This document shows positions 22,896 through 35,808 of a stretch of 64,000 nucleotides of DNA, piece after piece. Below the pieces are notes generated by a model. That model worked only from the letters and a program-made list of their open reading frames with translations. It was not told the origin of the DNA and did no database searches. Both the position numbers and the translations under genes were made by a program. The DNA is from Dasyornis broadbenti (lineage: Eukaryota > Chordata > Aves > Passeriformes > Dasyornithidae): assembly GCA_013397935.1 (NCBI GenBank), contig VZRN01011464.1, forward strand, positions 285,105 through 349,104, in the 5' to 3' direction. How positions within the stretch are numbered: the first letter of the stretch is position 1; each line of letters begins with the position of its first letter.

Positions 22896-25800
22896 TGGGC
22901 CAGGTGGGAATGCCCAGGTACCTCCCCTGGGGAGTGTCGGGGGAAAGGTTTGACACAGTCTCTTGCAACAAACTCTGAATCTGTTGCATCACTTTGCATC
23001 TCGTGCAGTCATCTGGTGGTAGGCGTGAGGAATCAGTCTTGGGGAGGTTTGGGGATCTTAGATGCTTTGTGACACCTCTACAGCTGCCTCTCAAGTGAAT
23101 GTCCCATGGATGTGGCCTTCCCAGGGTGGGGGAGCTTTAGAGCTGAGCCAGCCTGTGTGAGGCAGGAAGGATTCACTACCTCTGACCAGAGGTTACACCA
23201 CACACCCAAAACTCTCCTCCTCCCCCTTGGTTGGGGCACAGTGTGTGCAAACCTGGCCTCACCAGATGAGCCTGTGGGCTGTGGCCTCCCCCACCCTGAA
23301 CCCAGCCCGAGATGATTTTCAAGAGAGCTGATGGGTTTGGTTTTCCTTGTGGATACATTCCTCTCTCTCAGTCCTGTTTACTTCTCCCTAGACCTGAGAT
23401 AACTGGACTCTAGTGTCGTCTTTATCTTATCTCAAGTTCCCCTGGGCGGCTGAGCTCACAGTCCAAAGTTCCAGTCAGAAGGCATATTTAGGTGGTCTTT
23501 GGTGGTCTTTTTTAGACCGTTTTGTCATAATGGGCAAAAAGTTCTTCATAACAATGTTTAAGCCATTAACTATAACAATGTAGTGCTCTCCTGACAAACT
23601 CCTGACATCTGTCACTGTACCCTTTTCAGGATTGTGGGTCTCCAAAGGGACACTTGCTGTCATGAATCAGGCAGAAGTCTGGGAGGCAGGAGTTTCTCAC
23701 ACCTAATTTTGACATTAATTTATATTTTCCTTATGTTCTTCTGTGACTATCACAATTTACCACAACTTAAAGGCAAAGAGCTGTGGCCTTGAAAACGTGT
23801 TACTGTTGTAAAAGGGAGCTGTTCTTAAAAGCAAATCAGAAAGAGCTCAAGGCACCTCTTGCAGTGAGACTACCACTCACCAGGTAACAGGGGCACTACT
23901 TGAAATACTCATACTGCTGTGGAAGTTGTAAGTACCACCTACAGTACATTGCTATTAGGCTAAAAACACACGGCAATAAATGGTGAAACAAATACTGTTT
24001 CTTAATTTATGAGGATTAGGGGAGCATTTTGTTTTCACTCACGAGAATACTAATAATCATATTAACTTGGAAGATTATAGCTAAACGGAAGATATATTCA
24101 GAAATAATGTATGTAATTTCTGCATTGTGTGTTTCAAATCCACAGAGAAAAATTACCAAATGAAGCACTGAGTATCAACAATGGAATATCGTACAATTAG
24201 ACAGCTCAAAGATTACTTCAAATGGACTTGATATACTGAGTTACTCACTTGCAAGATTACACCAAAGGTACAAGAGCGGAAGTATAAATATCACAAGACA
24301 ATCACAGTTGAAATAGAGAACATCACAGCAACAGCAATAGTCTAAACCCCACAGGAGAGTGAAAAATGCAATACAATACCTCTACTTTCTGCAATAGCTT
24401 TATTATTACTGTTTCATAGAAAAACCCTCCAGTGGAAAAAATATGTTACCCAGTTGTGCATGCTAGCAGTCTAGCTCATTGCTCCTCTTCACCAACCTGG
24501 TTTATGTGGATTAAAAATAACTGAGCTGCTTTATGACTGAGAAATAGCATTCTTCATACATTATGATCGAATAATTGAGTACATAATTAAAAGACTACCA
24601 TTCCTTGTGTCAATCCAAAGGAATTTTGGCCAAAAAATTAAAATAATCCACTACCATAAAATAATGTGAGTTAATGTCTTTCAAATCTGAATATTTTGGA
24701 AAGTAGCTGACCTCAGGAAGTGTAGCAAAATGCTTCAGTTTTGGCTTTTGCCCTCCATATTTTGCTAAGTTTTTATCTTTATTCTTGTCATTATTTATTC
24801 AGGGAGAAGCGTATAAAAATGATACATTATCCTATGCACCAGTGATTCATGGCTCACTGACAGTTTCAGCATCAGGCTCTCTAAGGCTTCATGTTTCATT
24901 CTATAAACAAACAAATTCAATGATGCATCCTTGCCTTCAGGTCCATCATAGACTTCTTAAATCCGCCTATTTTTTAAAATATTAAAATATATATTATATA
25001 TAAAAAAGTGGGACCTTTGCAACAATATGCCCAGTGAATTTCTCGGTCTCTTCCTTTTCTCTCTATATTCAAGGAAGAATTCCCTCTGCTTAGAATAGGG
25101 CTGTTACCAGCTAGAACAGGCCAAAAATCTTTTTCTGTGAAGTTGTATATAAAATTACTTTGAAATTTCATTCTATTTGAATGGGATTTATGTTTTGATG
25201 GGCGGGGATTGTTTTGTTTATTGGTTTTTTCTTTGTTTTACTTTGTATGTTATGTATAAAAGTGGTGTATTTTCACTTTGCAGTGTTAGTATCTCTTTGG
25301 GTTGTACAAAATTACATAGAAAGCATGTTTGTTATCACCTGTCGCCTGACAAACTTAGTGGTCTGAATTGCTACCAAGATTTCCTGGCAGCAATTTACTA
25401 TCAGTGCTTTCTCTTTAATGTCGCTTCCACGCATGGAAAAGAGTAAACACAACTTACTTTTATTTAAATGCATATGAAATTGAATCTAGATAGGTAGCAA
25501 AACCACTGTTCTTCTCTTATAATGTATCTGATATAGTTTTGCTTAACACAATAAAAGCATACTCTGATCTATCGTGTAATTATGTAAATTAACCGTTATA
25601 AATTGTCTCTGTCAGCAAAAAAAAAAGTAAAACAGCCTCCTTGAACAACATCAGAATTAGCACTAGAAGGTTTAAAACTCAAGAAAAGAAGTACTGAAAC
25701 TATGGCACTTTCTCTCAGTATTTTAATTAATAGCCAGTAAGAACTAATTTTTGATTTATCTAAGAGAGGTACATAAAAACAGACTTAAATCACAGGAAAT

Positions 25801-27075
25801 TTTTAAACAGAAGGAATGATAAAACACTACAGTGAAAGCAGGAGAGTTAGGGATGGAAGACCTACTTAGCTGTGGTATACGATGCACTACTAAGAGTTTG
25901 GATTTCTTCTGGTGATATATAGTTCTAGAGATTACCACATCTGCAAAATTCCAGTATAAAATTTCCATACACAGCATTCTTGCAAAGGATGTATAGTGTC
26001 TCTGTGACTGCTGTTTTGCTCAAATTTCACACTGGTGTAATTCTGTATGGGGCATTATGGGATAGAATAGAAGAGCAACTATGAATGAAATGATGGTGCT
26101 AATTTAAAGAGAAGAGCTTTAAGCTTGAATGTAATAAATAGGTAGAACCAGTCTGAAACCAGATACAGACACTAGGGGAGAACAAATCAGGGAAATAGCA
26201 CAAGAAAAATGCACTGGTTTTAGTCCTACATCTGTAGTCTGCTTTTAAACATTTAAGATAATAGCTTTAATTATGTTCACAAATGTGGTTTAAATAATGA
26301 AGCATTAGTAATATGAGGCTCCCTACTGCCTTGATCTGCCATTAAATCTCTGCAAGAAAGCAAAGTGACACAGGTTGGCAAATCAATGGTGTGAAAATTA
26401 ATGAGTTTTCTCTATGCTGATCAACAGTTGCCCTCCCTCTACCAGTGGCTGATTTATGTTCACTTTAAACACTTTAGGTGTTTAGTCTAAGAAAATTAAA
26501 TGGCATTTCTGTATAGTGGAGTCTTACAACATTTGATCAATTGCATAGGATATGTTTTAAGTTAATATCACCTCCTTTCTTTGAAAATTTCTGTTGCAAT
26601 TCCTTCTGTTGCATCTCATATTAATGCATTATATTTTAATAATTCTAAAAACACTGAAACTTTCTTAATCTTTGCTGACCTTACAATTGCAATATGTAAA
26701 TCCAGATTATTCATTTGCTTCAATATTCAAAAGTAGAAAATAAACATTAGTCCTAGTTCCTAAATGATTAATGTTTGGTGCACTTCAGCAGCCAACTAAA
26801 TGAGACAGTCTAGTGATAATTCAATATTCTCTTGATTAGGTATGACTGAAGTAGACAAATAAATTCAGTTTGAGAATGCACCGTAAATTCAATGTAATTC
26901 AATATAGGCTGTGTAGGCAAATATATTTTACTACAACTTAGATACGCTAGCAGACAAAACACTTCCAATTAGTTGTTATAAGAGGAAATATAGACTTCTG
27001 GAAATAAAATCTTTTATTCAAGCCAGCTACTTTTAATGTAGCTATCATTAGGAGAAATTTCTCAGATCCAAGATT

Positions 27076-27093
27076 AAAAAAAAAAAAAAAAAA
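27076..27093. repeat. Poly(A) run
   Basis: Eighteen A in a row. I looked upstream for a retrotransposed body and recognised none. Confidence 0.8.
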
Positions 27094-29549
27094 GTAATGC
27101 AATCAACTACATCCTGAAGCTAACCAGGTAAAATTACCAGGTAATAGTTTAAGCAAAGCATATTAATAGACATAGCACTTCTTTCTTTTCTCATCTTTTT
27201 CTCTCACACACACAGATACACTCTTATATCAGTGGAATAATTTTTCACAAAGAAGAGTTCAATTAAATGTCTTACAACAAGCCTTCTTTACACCTAATCC
27301 TAAAGGAAGTCTACTGGCATTAAGGAGACAAAGTCCAATTCCCTGCTTTGAATGAGCTCCAATGATCAGGAGAAGCAGAAGGATGTGACCAGGCCACCAC
27401 AGGTGAAATCCAAATCCCCACTTTATAAGGAGATGACAAGTGTCAGTGTGTGTATATGGGCACATCCATAAACATATGATTTTGGTTTCTTTTTAAATCA
27501 GCAGTGTTCATAAGGGTGGGGTTTTTTCCCAAGAAAACAACAGAACCTGGATACCTATCTGCACTCACACTTCACACAGAATTCACTTTGCAATATTTTC
27601 ATTGTGTATTGTGTTCTTGATTTACCAACCTAGTATTTTATCAATTTCTAGTTATATCCAACTTGCTTTCCCCATATTGCTTTAATAAATGGTACTAGAG
27701 ACAAGAATTGAGGTTCTACTAAATATACACGAATAACAATTTAAAAATCTAAGAAAATAATTCTACTTCTTTCATGTTTCTTGCAGTTTTATTAAAATGT
27801 TTAGTTATGCAGACAATAATCCAATTTCTGAATCCCAAAACATTAGAATTTTATCATCAGCATTTCTGACAGATCAAAAATATAAATATCACATTTTACT
27901 TATCCTCTATAATCTCCAAATTTTATTATAATGAGCAATATTTTATGACTATAGAAGGCAATAGTTATACTATTTCAGTTACTAGAAGAATAATAAGAAA
28001 ACCCAACTCTGTTCAATGTGAGAATTTTAAATCATGTATAACTAATTTTGACTGGGTGTGTAGATAGAACATACTGCTTCAAGACCAAGATTCAATCAAA
28101 TCTTCAGAAATTATTTATAATTACTACAAGTACTGCACATCAAGTGTTTTGCAGTAGAACTGTACTTTGAGATAGGAAAAGAAAATTCTCCAAAGGAAAA
28201 AAAACCTGAAGCTAGGTAAATTCAGACCTGAAGTTAGGTGAAATATATGTAACAGCACTGGTAGTTAATCATCTGAACAATTTACGAGGGACCTAAGAAG
28301 TATGGGCTGCACTCTTTCTACCTCTTCCCCTGGCTCCACCCCATCCACATCCCCAGCTTGCAGGAGTTAATGAAAAGTATGAGGTTAAACTGCTCAAAAG
28401 TCTGGCTGGAATTTCTCTCTTCTTCATACAAAATCTCCCATATGCTTAAAATATATGAAACTGTCATCTAAAAATTTGATTATATTACAAATATTTTCAA
28501 CTGACTGGAAGTCTGAGAAATAAATTATGAACAAGAATCTGAACAAATAAAATATTTTATTTTATAACATATTAAATGGGTAGACTAAAAAAACCCAAAA
28601 CCCAAAAATCCCAATGGCATTCAGGTAACTAAACCTGGACATCTGCCATGTAGATGCCTGCAGCTAAGCAAATTTCTTCATGGTCAACGAAATCAAGTAT
28701 ATACAGGTTATGTATTATATATACAGTTATACAGTTAACTTCATCCCTTCTTAAAATAAATTTCTAAAGAGGGTATGGTAGGCTGGAGTCCTATAGCGTT
28801 TCTTCTTCTGTATTGATGATAGATGAACTCTAGATGTCTAACTGATCTAGACACCCATGCAAAAGGTCTTGTTGGCATCACTTTGCGCGTTGCAAACACA
28901 TGAAAGCAGTTCAGTACTGATCAATGTTTTCTTTTCTTTTTTTTTTTTAATGATGTATTTCAGAACATTTTAAATTCAAATTGCTGTCTTTGTTGAATAA
29001 GTCTTCCTTGGTAGTGTGAGGTAGTGAGATGCATAATAGACTGCAGTGATGTCATGTTTGCTGCATTGCTGGTTTGTTTGTTTTCTCTTTTCCCAGTAGA
29101 CTGCTACAGAAATTCCAGTTTCTCACAATAATTATACAAGATGTAAGGATGTCTGACAAGTTTTGGAATTCCATTAATATATATAATATATCTGCTAATT
29201 TATTTATTCTGCACTTAATAGTAGTATCTTGAGTCTTGCAAGGTACAATTCTTTTTTCATGAATCTAGACTTCAAATACGATATTCATCTATTTTCTCTG
29301 TTATCCATAAATGAGGTACCATATTCCATGTAATAGCACAATGCCAGGAGATATATACATACCAATATATATTGACTTCAAAAGAAGCAAGTGTAGGTAT
29401 TCTGTCAGAAGCTTTATAGGTCACTAGCTTTATCCAAATACTAAAGCCATTTTTATAATGCCAGACTATGTATTGTGAAAGAGTCTCAGAGGTGGTCAAT
29501 GCATAGCTGAGATATTTCATATTAACCTATTTAATAGTGTTCTATGAAA

Positions 29550-29627
29550 CAGAAAAACCAAGCCAACACCAAACAAAACCAAAGGAAAAGAAAAGGCACC
29601 AAAAAACAAACAGGAGAAAAATCAAAC
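29550..29627. repeat. A/C-rich low-complexity tract
   Basis: Mostly A with CC and CAA interruptions. No adjoining element was recognised. Confidence 0.6.
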
Positions 29628-32060
29628 TATGGGTTTCACAGTTAGAAATAGAATTTTCTATTCTCCAGATATTTACCACCAGTAAATGAATGTAAGACTC
29701 AATACTCATCTGTAAATTGTGTAGTCACTATGTAGGAAGTTTTTTTCCTGTAGACCATTCCATAGTTACATAAATGATCTCTCTCCCGGTGTCTGTTGTA
29801 TTCATTTTCTAAAGGCAGCTGTCTTTATTCTTAATACATACAACAACATAAACAACACTTAAACTTGCATTTTTCCAATTCAGCAATACAAAGACACCAT
29901 TTCCCAATAACTGAATCTTTATGTATTAGAGTTCTTTATGTATTGGTGTTAAGAAATGCTTAGGACAAACAATGCTGCCATACTTAGCATGAGATCAGAG
30001 TGGTAAAAACATTTCTCTAGTCAGATAAGTGAAAAAGTCTTGGAAAACAGACTAAGATTTGTATTCGCTGCAATGCATAAGCAATTGCTCATGGCTAGTG
30101 ATATAGTTCAAGCAGTTTGGAGTTCTGCCAAGACAATCAAATATAATTGACTTCAGTTCATGATCAAAATCATGAAAAAAAAGCCATTGAAAATATCTTC
30201 AGAAACATTGAAAAGGTCACGTTGACAATGAGCGACGATTTTATCCAGTTACTGCTGCCAAAATGGACATTGTACCTCAATTCCAAAATTAGATAAGCAT
30301 TCTGCATCAACAATTCCAAAACAGTGACCAAAGAGGGCATGGGAAGCTGATGTATGCTTACAGGTAGATGGCTGATAGAACATTTGTGTGATAATGGGGA
30401 AAACTTCAGAGTGTAAAATCAAGGATCCCTGCAATAAAAGAGGGAAATGATACTTTGCATTCTTTTTATAAATGATCAGCATTTAATAATATAGCTTAAA
30501 CCTGTACAGTACCTTTCCTTTAAAAGTACGCATATTCTAATTTTGTCTTAAAAGACAATAGGTCTTGTGTTTTGGAAAATGGACACCGCACTCATTTGTT
30601 GTTTTGTTTTCAGGTGAACCAAACAAAATCTCAACAAGAATAAATTATATAAATTAGCACACCTTTGTTACTTATTCTGCTGGAAATCTCTCAATACTTG
30701 AGAGCTGTCAAAAGACAAGGTAGATGTAGATAGTATTGATAAAACCACTGAAACCAGAGCAGAATTTATTAATCATGTCCATTGCATAAATATATTGCAC
30801 ATGTGCTCTAGGATGTAAATTAATTTGCTCAACTTTTCCCAAATAAAATAAAAAGTGCAAAATAAATGCAGTAAGTCATCTCATTTAAAAATGTCCAAGT
30901 GATACAGTTCTAGAGAAGCTCATGTGTCTCCATGGATTAAAGAGGAGCTCAGATGACAAGCTGTGACTAAACATGTAATTTGTAAACACATACACCACCT
31001 TCCCTAGGAAAGACCAATTCTACCCCTTGAAAACTACTACCCTCACATCTTAGAAGGTATATAGAAAAACTAGACAATGGCCAGGAAGACAGACTCAAAA
31101 AAATATTTCCATATAGGAAAAACTGAATAGATTAGGTGTCCTTATTGGATAAGAGACAATAGAGACAGGACCTCACTGTCTCATGTGTGGGTAAGAGAAA
31201 GGAATAGGGCATGATTATTCACTACTTCCTATGCTACAGAAAACTGGTCATAACCAGTGAAATTACTTGATAACAGGCTCAATTCAGACAAAAGAATGTC
31301 ACAAAATGCTTTGTTGAATTGGAAAAGGGATTAGTGTGGTATATGGGGAAAAGTCCGTCAGCGGCTATTAAAAATGAGTTTTGTGCCTAACCTGCAGCTC
31401 AGAAGTTCTTAATCCTCATGATTGTCAGAAACTGATAGGATATAAAAGGAAAATTGCTTTATAATATTTTTCATTTTCCCTTAATCTTTCTATAAGATTT
31501 TTCTGGTTTGTACTGCTACAGACTGGCTATTGGAGTAGACAAACCTGTGATCTGACCCTGTGCAGCTACAGAAATGCACTGGTTTTCAGAACAGAGAAAG
31601 ACAGAAAGAAGTCTACTGGGATCAATCATACAATCTTTACAAAATAAGTAATAATAAGTAAGGATTGTTTTATTCATGTGAACAGATTTTGTTTTCATAC
31701 TACAATATTATTTATATTTATTCTGTAATTTTGGTTTCCAACTTTGGATATTTAAAATTATCTTCAGTATCATTCCTGTTGCAGAACATTTCATGCCAAA
31801 TTTAGTTCATATTTATTGAACTTAGCTTTTCTCCCATTTTATTCCTCCAAATACAATACAAATCAGTATAGAAAGTTTGGTGTCGAAAAGCAGAGTCTTA
31901 CTACTGAATTTCTAAGATGCTGGGGATTTCACATAAGGCAGAAAATCGTTCTTTTCAATCCCTTTTTAGAATCCCTGGTTTAAAGACTTGATTCATTCCA
32001 CCCATGTTGCCTTAAATTACACATGCTGAACAAGTATAAAATATTCAAGAAAGAAGATCC

Positions 32061-32607
32061 CAGAGGGTTGTAATCTGTCGCACAGAGTCTGGTCTGAAAC
32101 ACTAGTGGTGTCCCACAAGGTTCAGCACTGGCCCAGTATTGTTGAACTTATTCATCAATGGTTTGGATGATGGGGCAGATGCCTCTGCAGCAAGTTTGCT
32201 GAGGATACAAAGCCGGGAAGCAGCTCTGCAGAGAAGGGCCTGAGGGTCCTGGGTGACAACAACCTGCTCAGGAGCCAGCAGTGTGTCCTTGTTATCAGGA
32301 AGGACACACCAAGGTGTCCTGGGGTACATTAGGATTAGCACTGCTGCAGGTCCAGGGAGGTGATCCTGCCCCTCTACTCAGCCCTGGTGAGGTCACATCT
32401 GGAGTTCCGTGTCCAGTTCTGGACTCCTCAGTACAACAGAGACATGGAGCTCCTGGAGTGGGTCTAATAGAGGGTGCCAAAGATGATTGGACTGAAGCAT
32501 CTTTTTTCACAAGGAAAGGCAGAGAGAGCTGGGCCTGTTCAGCCGTGAGAAGGGATGACTGAGAGGGAACCTTTCAATGTTTCTAAGTATCTGAAGAGAG
32601 ACTGTCA
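32061..32607 (+). mobile_element. Older CR1 LINE, 5' portion, interrupted at 32607
   Basis: The 5'-truncated copy starts within the RT domain. The segment around 32100-32165 still reads as a TSGVPQG...GPVLLNLFING-like CR1 RT stretch, with frame damage. An internal deletion near 32215-32220 joins the RT to the later part, which begins with LRVLGDNN-like sequence. It then runs through the GEVTSG/PVLDSS-type region and stops in the middle of the CR1 word TATCTGAAG...TGTCA. The remainder of the same element resumes at 33581. It cannot encode a working protein. Confidence 0.85.
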
Positions 32608-33580
32608 CTAGTGGGGTTCATCAAGGGGCCAGTTCTGTTTAATGTCTTTATTGATGATCGGGATGAGGGCATCAAGTACACCCTCAGTCAGTTTTCCAAT
32701 GACAAAAAGTTGGGTGAGAGAGTTGATTTGCTGGGGGTAGGAAGGCTCTGCAGAGACATATGGACAGGCTGGATGGATGGGCCGAGGCCAATGGTATGAG
32801 ATTCAACAAGACCAAATGCCAGGCCCTGCACTTGGGTCACAAAAATCCCCTGCACTACAGGCACTACAAGCTGGGGAGAGAGAGGCTGGAAAGCTGCCCA
32901 GTAGGAAAGGAACTGGGAGCGCTGCTCGACAGCAGATGAGCATGAGCCTGTGTGTGCCCAGGTAGCCAAGAAGGCCAATGGCATCCTGGCCTGGATCAGA
33001 AGCAATGTGGCCAGCAGGACCAGGGCAGTGATTGTACCCCTGTACTTGACACTGGTGAGGCTGAACCTGGAGCACTGTGTCCAGTTTTGGGCTGCTTGTG
33101 ACAAGAAAGACATTGAGGTGCTGGAGCGTGTCCAGAGAAGGGCAACTGAGCTGGTGAAAGGTTCAGAGGATAAGTTCTATGAGGAGTGGCTGAGGGAGCT
33201 GGGGTTGTTTAGCCTGGAAAAGAGAAGGCTCAGGGGAGATGTTATTGCTCTCCACAATTCCCTGAAAGGAGGGTGTAGCCAGGTGGGGGTCAGTCTCTTC
33301 TCCCAGGAAACTGGTGACAGGACAAGATGAAATGGTCTCAAGCTGTAACAGGGGATGTTCAGGTTGGACATCAGGAAGAATTTTTTCACTGCAAGAGTGG
33401 TTAAACTTTGGAATGGGCTGCCCAGGTGGTGATGGAGTCACCATTCCTAGAAAGGTTCAAGAAACAACTGATCGTGGCACTTGGCTCTATGGTCTAGTTG
33501 ACAAGGTGGTGATGGTTCAAAGGCTGGACTCAATGACCTCAGAAGTTTTTTCCAACCTAAATGATTCTGTGATTCTGTCA
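32608..33580 (+). mobile_element. Younger CR1 LINE, 5'-truncated, inserted into an older CR1
   Basis: It begins inside the RT domain (SVLFNVFIDDxDEGIKY-like, 32623-32670) and retains the C-terminal part of ORF2. One clear open segment, 32950-33330, contains [37 protein letters not shown] and [20 protein letters not shown], all typical of CR1. The frame changes at least twice (near 32770 and 32950), and a stop ends the open segment at 33328-33330, so it is a pseudogene copy. The 3' end carries the CR1 tail ATGATTCTGTGATTCTG at 33561-33577. CTGTCA occurs both just before the insert (32602-32607) and at its end (33575-33580), so it may be a short target duplication or tail microhomology. Confidence 0.9.
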
Positions 33581-33863
33581 AAAGGATGGAACCAGGTTTT
33601 TAGTGATGCTAAGCAATAGGACTAGGCAGAAATAGGACAATGGGCAGAAACAGATGTACAGGAAGTTCCATCTGAATATGAGGAAGAACTTTAGTGGAAC
33701 AACTTGCCCAGAGATGGTGTGAAGTCTCCCTCACTGGAGATATTCAAGAATGTGCTATAGGCTGACCCTGCTTGAGCAGGGAGGCTGGCACAGGTGACAA
33801 CCCAGTGTTGCAATCTTACCCATTCTGTTGATTCTGTGATTCAGTGTTTCTGTGATTCTGTGT
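33581..33863 (+). mobile_element. Older CR1 LINE, 3' portion, resumed after the nested insertion
   Basis: It continues the element broken at 32607: AAAGGATGGAACCAGG follows naturally on GACTGTCA of the left part, as in the CR1 consensus. It then runs through CACAGGAAGTTCCATCTGAATATGAGG-like sequence (about 33657-33683) and TGACCCTGCTTGAGCAGG to an eroded tail of ATTCTGTTGATTCTGTGAT repeats ending near 33863. Divergence from the consensus looks greater than in the inserted copy. Confidence 0.85.
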
Positions 33864-34038
33864 CTAAAGGGACAGCTCCACTTCAAGTTCTACTATACTT
33901 TGGTTTTGTCAATTGATAAAGACAAAGAAAACTGGTATTGCAGTACTGCCTACACCCTTTGTGCCTTCCTCTGAGGTTTGGTGAGGGACTTTGGAGCTGG
34001 GGAAAGAGGAGAGGACTTGAGAATCAAATTAATTTGGA

Positions 34039-34063
34039 TTTTGTTTTGTTTTGTTTTGTTTTT
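34039..34063. repeat. (TTTTG)n short tandem repeat
   Basis: About four to five pentamer units. Confidence 0.85.
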
Positions 34064-35802
34064 CTTAAAGAAATGGATTATGTCTATTTTGAAAACAAGC
34101 TGCTTGATTTCTTTAAGCCTTTTTCCTTGGAGAAAAAGAAAAAAAAATGTAAAAGAGAAACAAAGAATTACATTGGCTTTTCAGTTAATTTTACTGTTTA
34201 GTAATATAATCCTGAGGCAAATACTCAGAGAATTTTCATTTCACAGGAAAAGAACCAGCATTTATATCTGAATCAGCTCAGAACTTGCAGTGACACCCTG
34301 CTGACTTTTTAATAGACAAGGAGACTGAAATCACTACTCATGAATTAAAAAAAAAACATAAACATTTACTTTTCAGAAAAAAAATTAGAAAAAGAAAAGT
34401 AAGGAGGTGGTTTGCAGGATTTTTCATTTGTAATGGTTTGCCTTCTGTAAAAGATCATAAAGCTCAAACAGCACCTAGTCTCATCACAGATGAACAGATA
34501 GATATTTTGCCAAAATTGTGTGCACTTAAGTCTTACTTTTTCCAAACTTACCATGTTGACTTTGAAATCCAAAGCTGATTTTGTAGTAACTTCACTTGTA
34601 GCAGGTTCTTTTGATTTGAAGCTATCCTAGCACAAGTTTGGAACATTTCATCATGCAGCAGCTGCCAATGAGGAATAAAAAGACAAAGTCTGTGTGTTTT
34701 ACTGCATCTAAAGCAGTGCCTGAAGGAGGCTCAGAGTACACAGAGGGTTCTGCCTGGGCAGCTATCTGCATTTTACATCCAATTAGAAGAGCTGCACATG
34801 CAATCATTAGCATAATTTCTTCAATGTTTTTATTTCTACTTGTCAACTGTTATTTTATTTCTGTATTTGTCCCTCAGGTTCTTTCAGGTAGATCGTTCTT
34901 AATGCTGGTACTAGAATTAGTTTTGTATGTACCATAGCGGGAAGTACATAAATGTTAGAGGTGTTCTGTGCAGATTTGTTCAGATTATGTCCCTGTACCA
35001 GCAGCCTATTGCCAACAGGCACTTTCTTCGTCTTATGCTAAGGTTGCACATTAAATGAAATGCCATTCATGGCATTCGTTTCACTATTGGGTTGTGTTTC
35101 ATGCTAAAGGGACACTTGAGAATAGTAGGCTTTACCAGGAACTTTCAGAAAAGAGATATTGTCTTCATTTCATACTGGTACCTAAATACAAACCTGACAT
35201 AAGAAAAACAAACAAAATATGGGCAAGAAGGTACACTGCCTGATGCACATAAAAGTGTACTGGACTAAGTCTGGAAAATACAGCAATGTACCTGGGGGAG
35301 TGTTTCAGTGTTAGTAGAGAAACAGCCTAGAAAATTTATTAGATTTTATCTAGCCCTAGCTGGACTGACTTCAGAAAGTCTTATTGCTCTTTAAACCTTA
35401 ATGCCTGACTAAGGAACTTGTCCAGTGAGTGCATATACTATATTGCTACTAGGTCAACCCTTGGTGAGGCTTTCTACCTGTGATGAGCACAGAGCAGGGC
35501 TGTGGGCTAAAAAGTGGCACCTGCATCTTCCCAGGGGCTGCAAGGGGATACCCACGTGGTGTGCCAGGAGGGGATAAGGAGAGCAGCATGCCTGTGATGA
35601 CCCCTGTGATGTGTATGGACGTGTCAATGTAGAGGTATATGTACTAGAACCATTCAGAATTAGTTATAAACGCACGTTCCAATAATTGTGCACATTTATT
35701 AAAATTTCTGTTTTATCATTTGTGTCTATCTGTTGTATTACTGATACTGATCATGAACCTGTAGTTCACTGATTGTCAGTTATTTGTTGTCATTTGTAAA
35801 TC

Positions 35803-35808
35803 AATAAA
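35803..35808 (+). promoter_or_regulatory. Polyadenylation-signal-like site
   Basis: AATAAA is followed within 30 bases by a GT/T-rich stretch (35815-35832), the arrangement of a vertebrate cleavage site. No upstream gene is recognised, so it may be chance or the end of a non-coding transcript. Confidence 0.25.

Larger units (their letters stand above)
22600..23701 (-). mobile_element. LTR of an endogenous retrovirus, minus strand
   Basis: Read on the minus strand, the block begins near 23701 with TGTGAGAAACTCCTGCC and runs through a GC-richer U3. A TATA-like ATATATATTAACCC at about 22882-22895 is followed by the likely transcription start region. An AATAAA at 22683-22688 defines the end of R, and a U5-like segment of under 100 bases follows. 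The order U3, TATA, polyadenylation signal is the layout of an LTR. No retroviral internal sequence adjoins it, so it is probably a solo LTR. The left border is approximate: I found no clear target-site duplication and more than one possible CA terminus. Reading frames inside (22775-23094 minus, 23106-23315 plus) reflect GC content and are not genes. Confidence 0.66.
23702..32060. other. Long AT-rich intergenic stretch, no gene established
   Basis: More than 8 kb with no interspersed repeat that I recognise. It holds simple tracts: an AT-rich run at 24970-25007, an 18-A run at 27076-27093 and A/C-rich sequence at 29550-29627. One minus-strand segment at 30276-30428 is open in one frame between splice-like sites and is listed as a lead. 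The frame at 24785-24985 follows a splice-acceptor-like TTTATTCAG, but no donor of quality follows. Confidence 0.45.

Noticed and set aside
22775..23315. Cluster of short frames on both strands as small genes
   Set aside because: They fall within the minus-strand LTR, and none has a recognisable domain.
24785..24985. Exon starting after TTTATTCAG
   Set aside because: No donor site of quality ends the open segment, and no protein motif is seen.
32688..33113. Minus-strand 141-codon frame
   Set aside because: Antisense to the CR1 ORF2 segment on the plus strand, which has clear family motifs.
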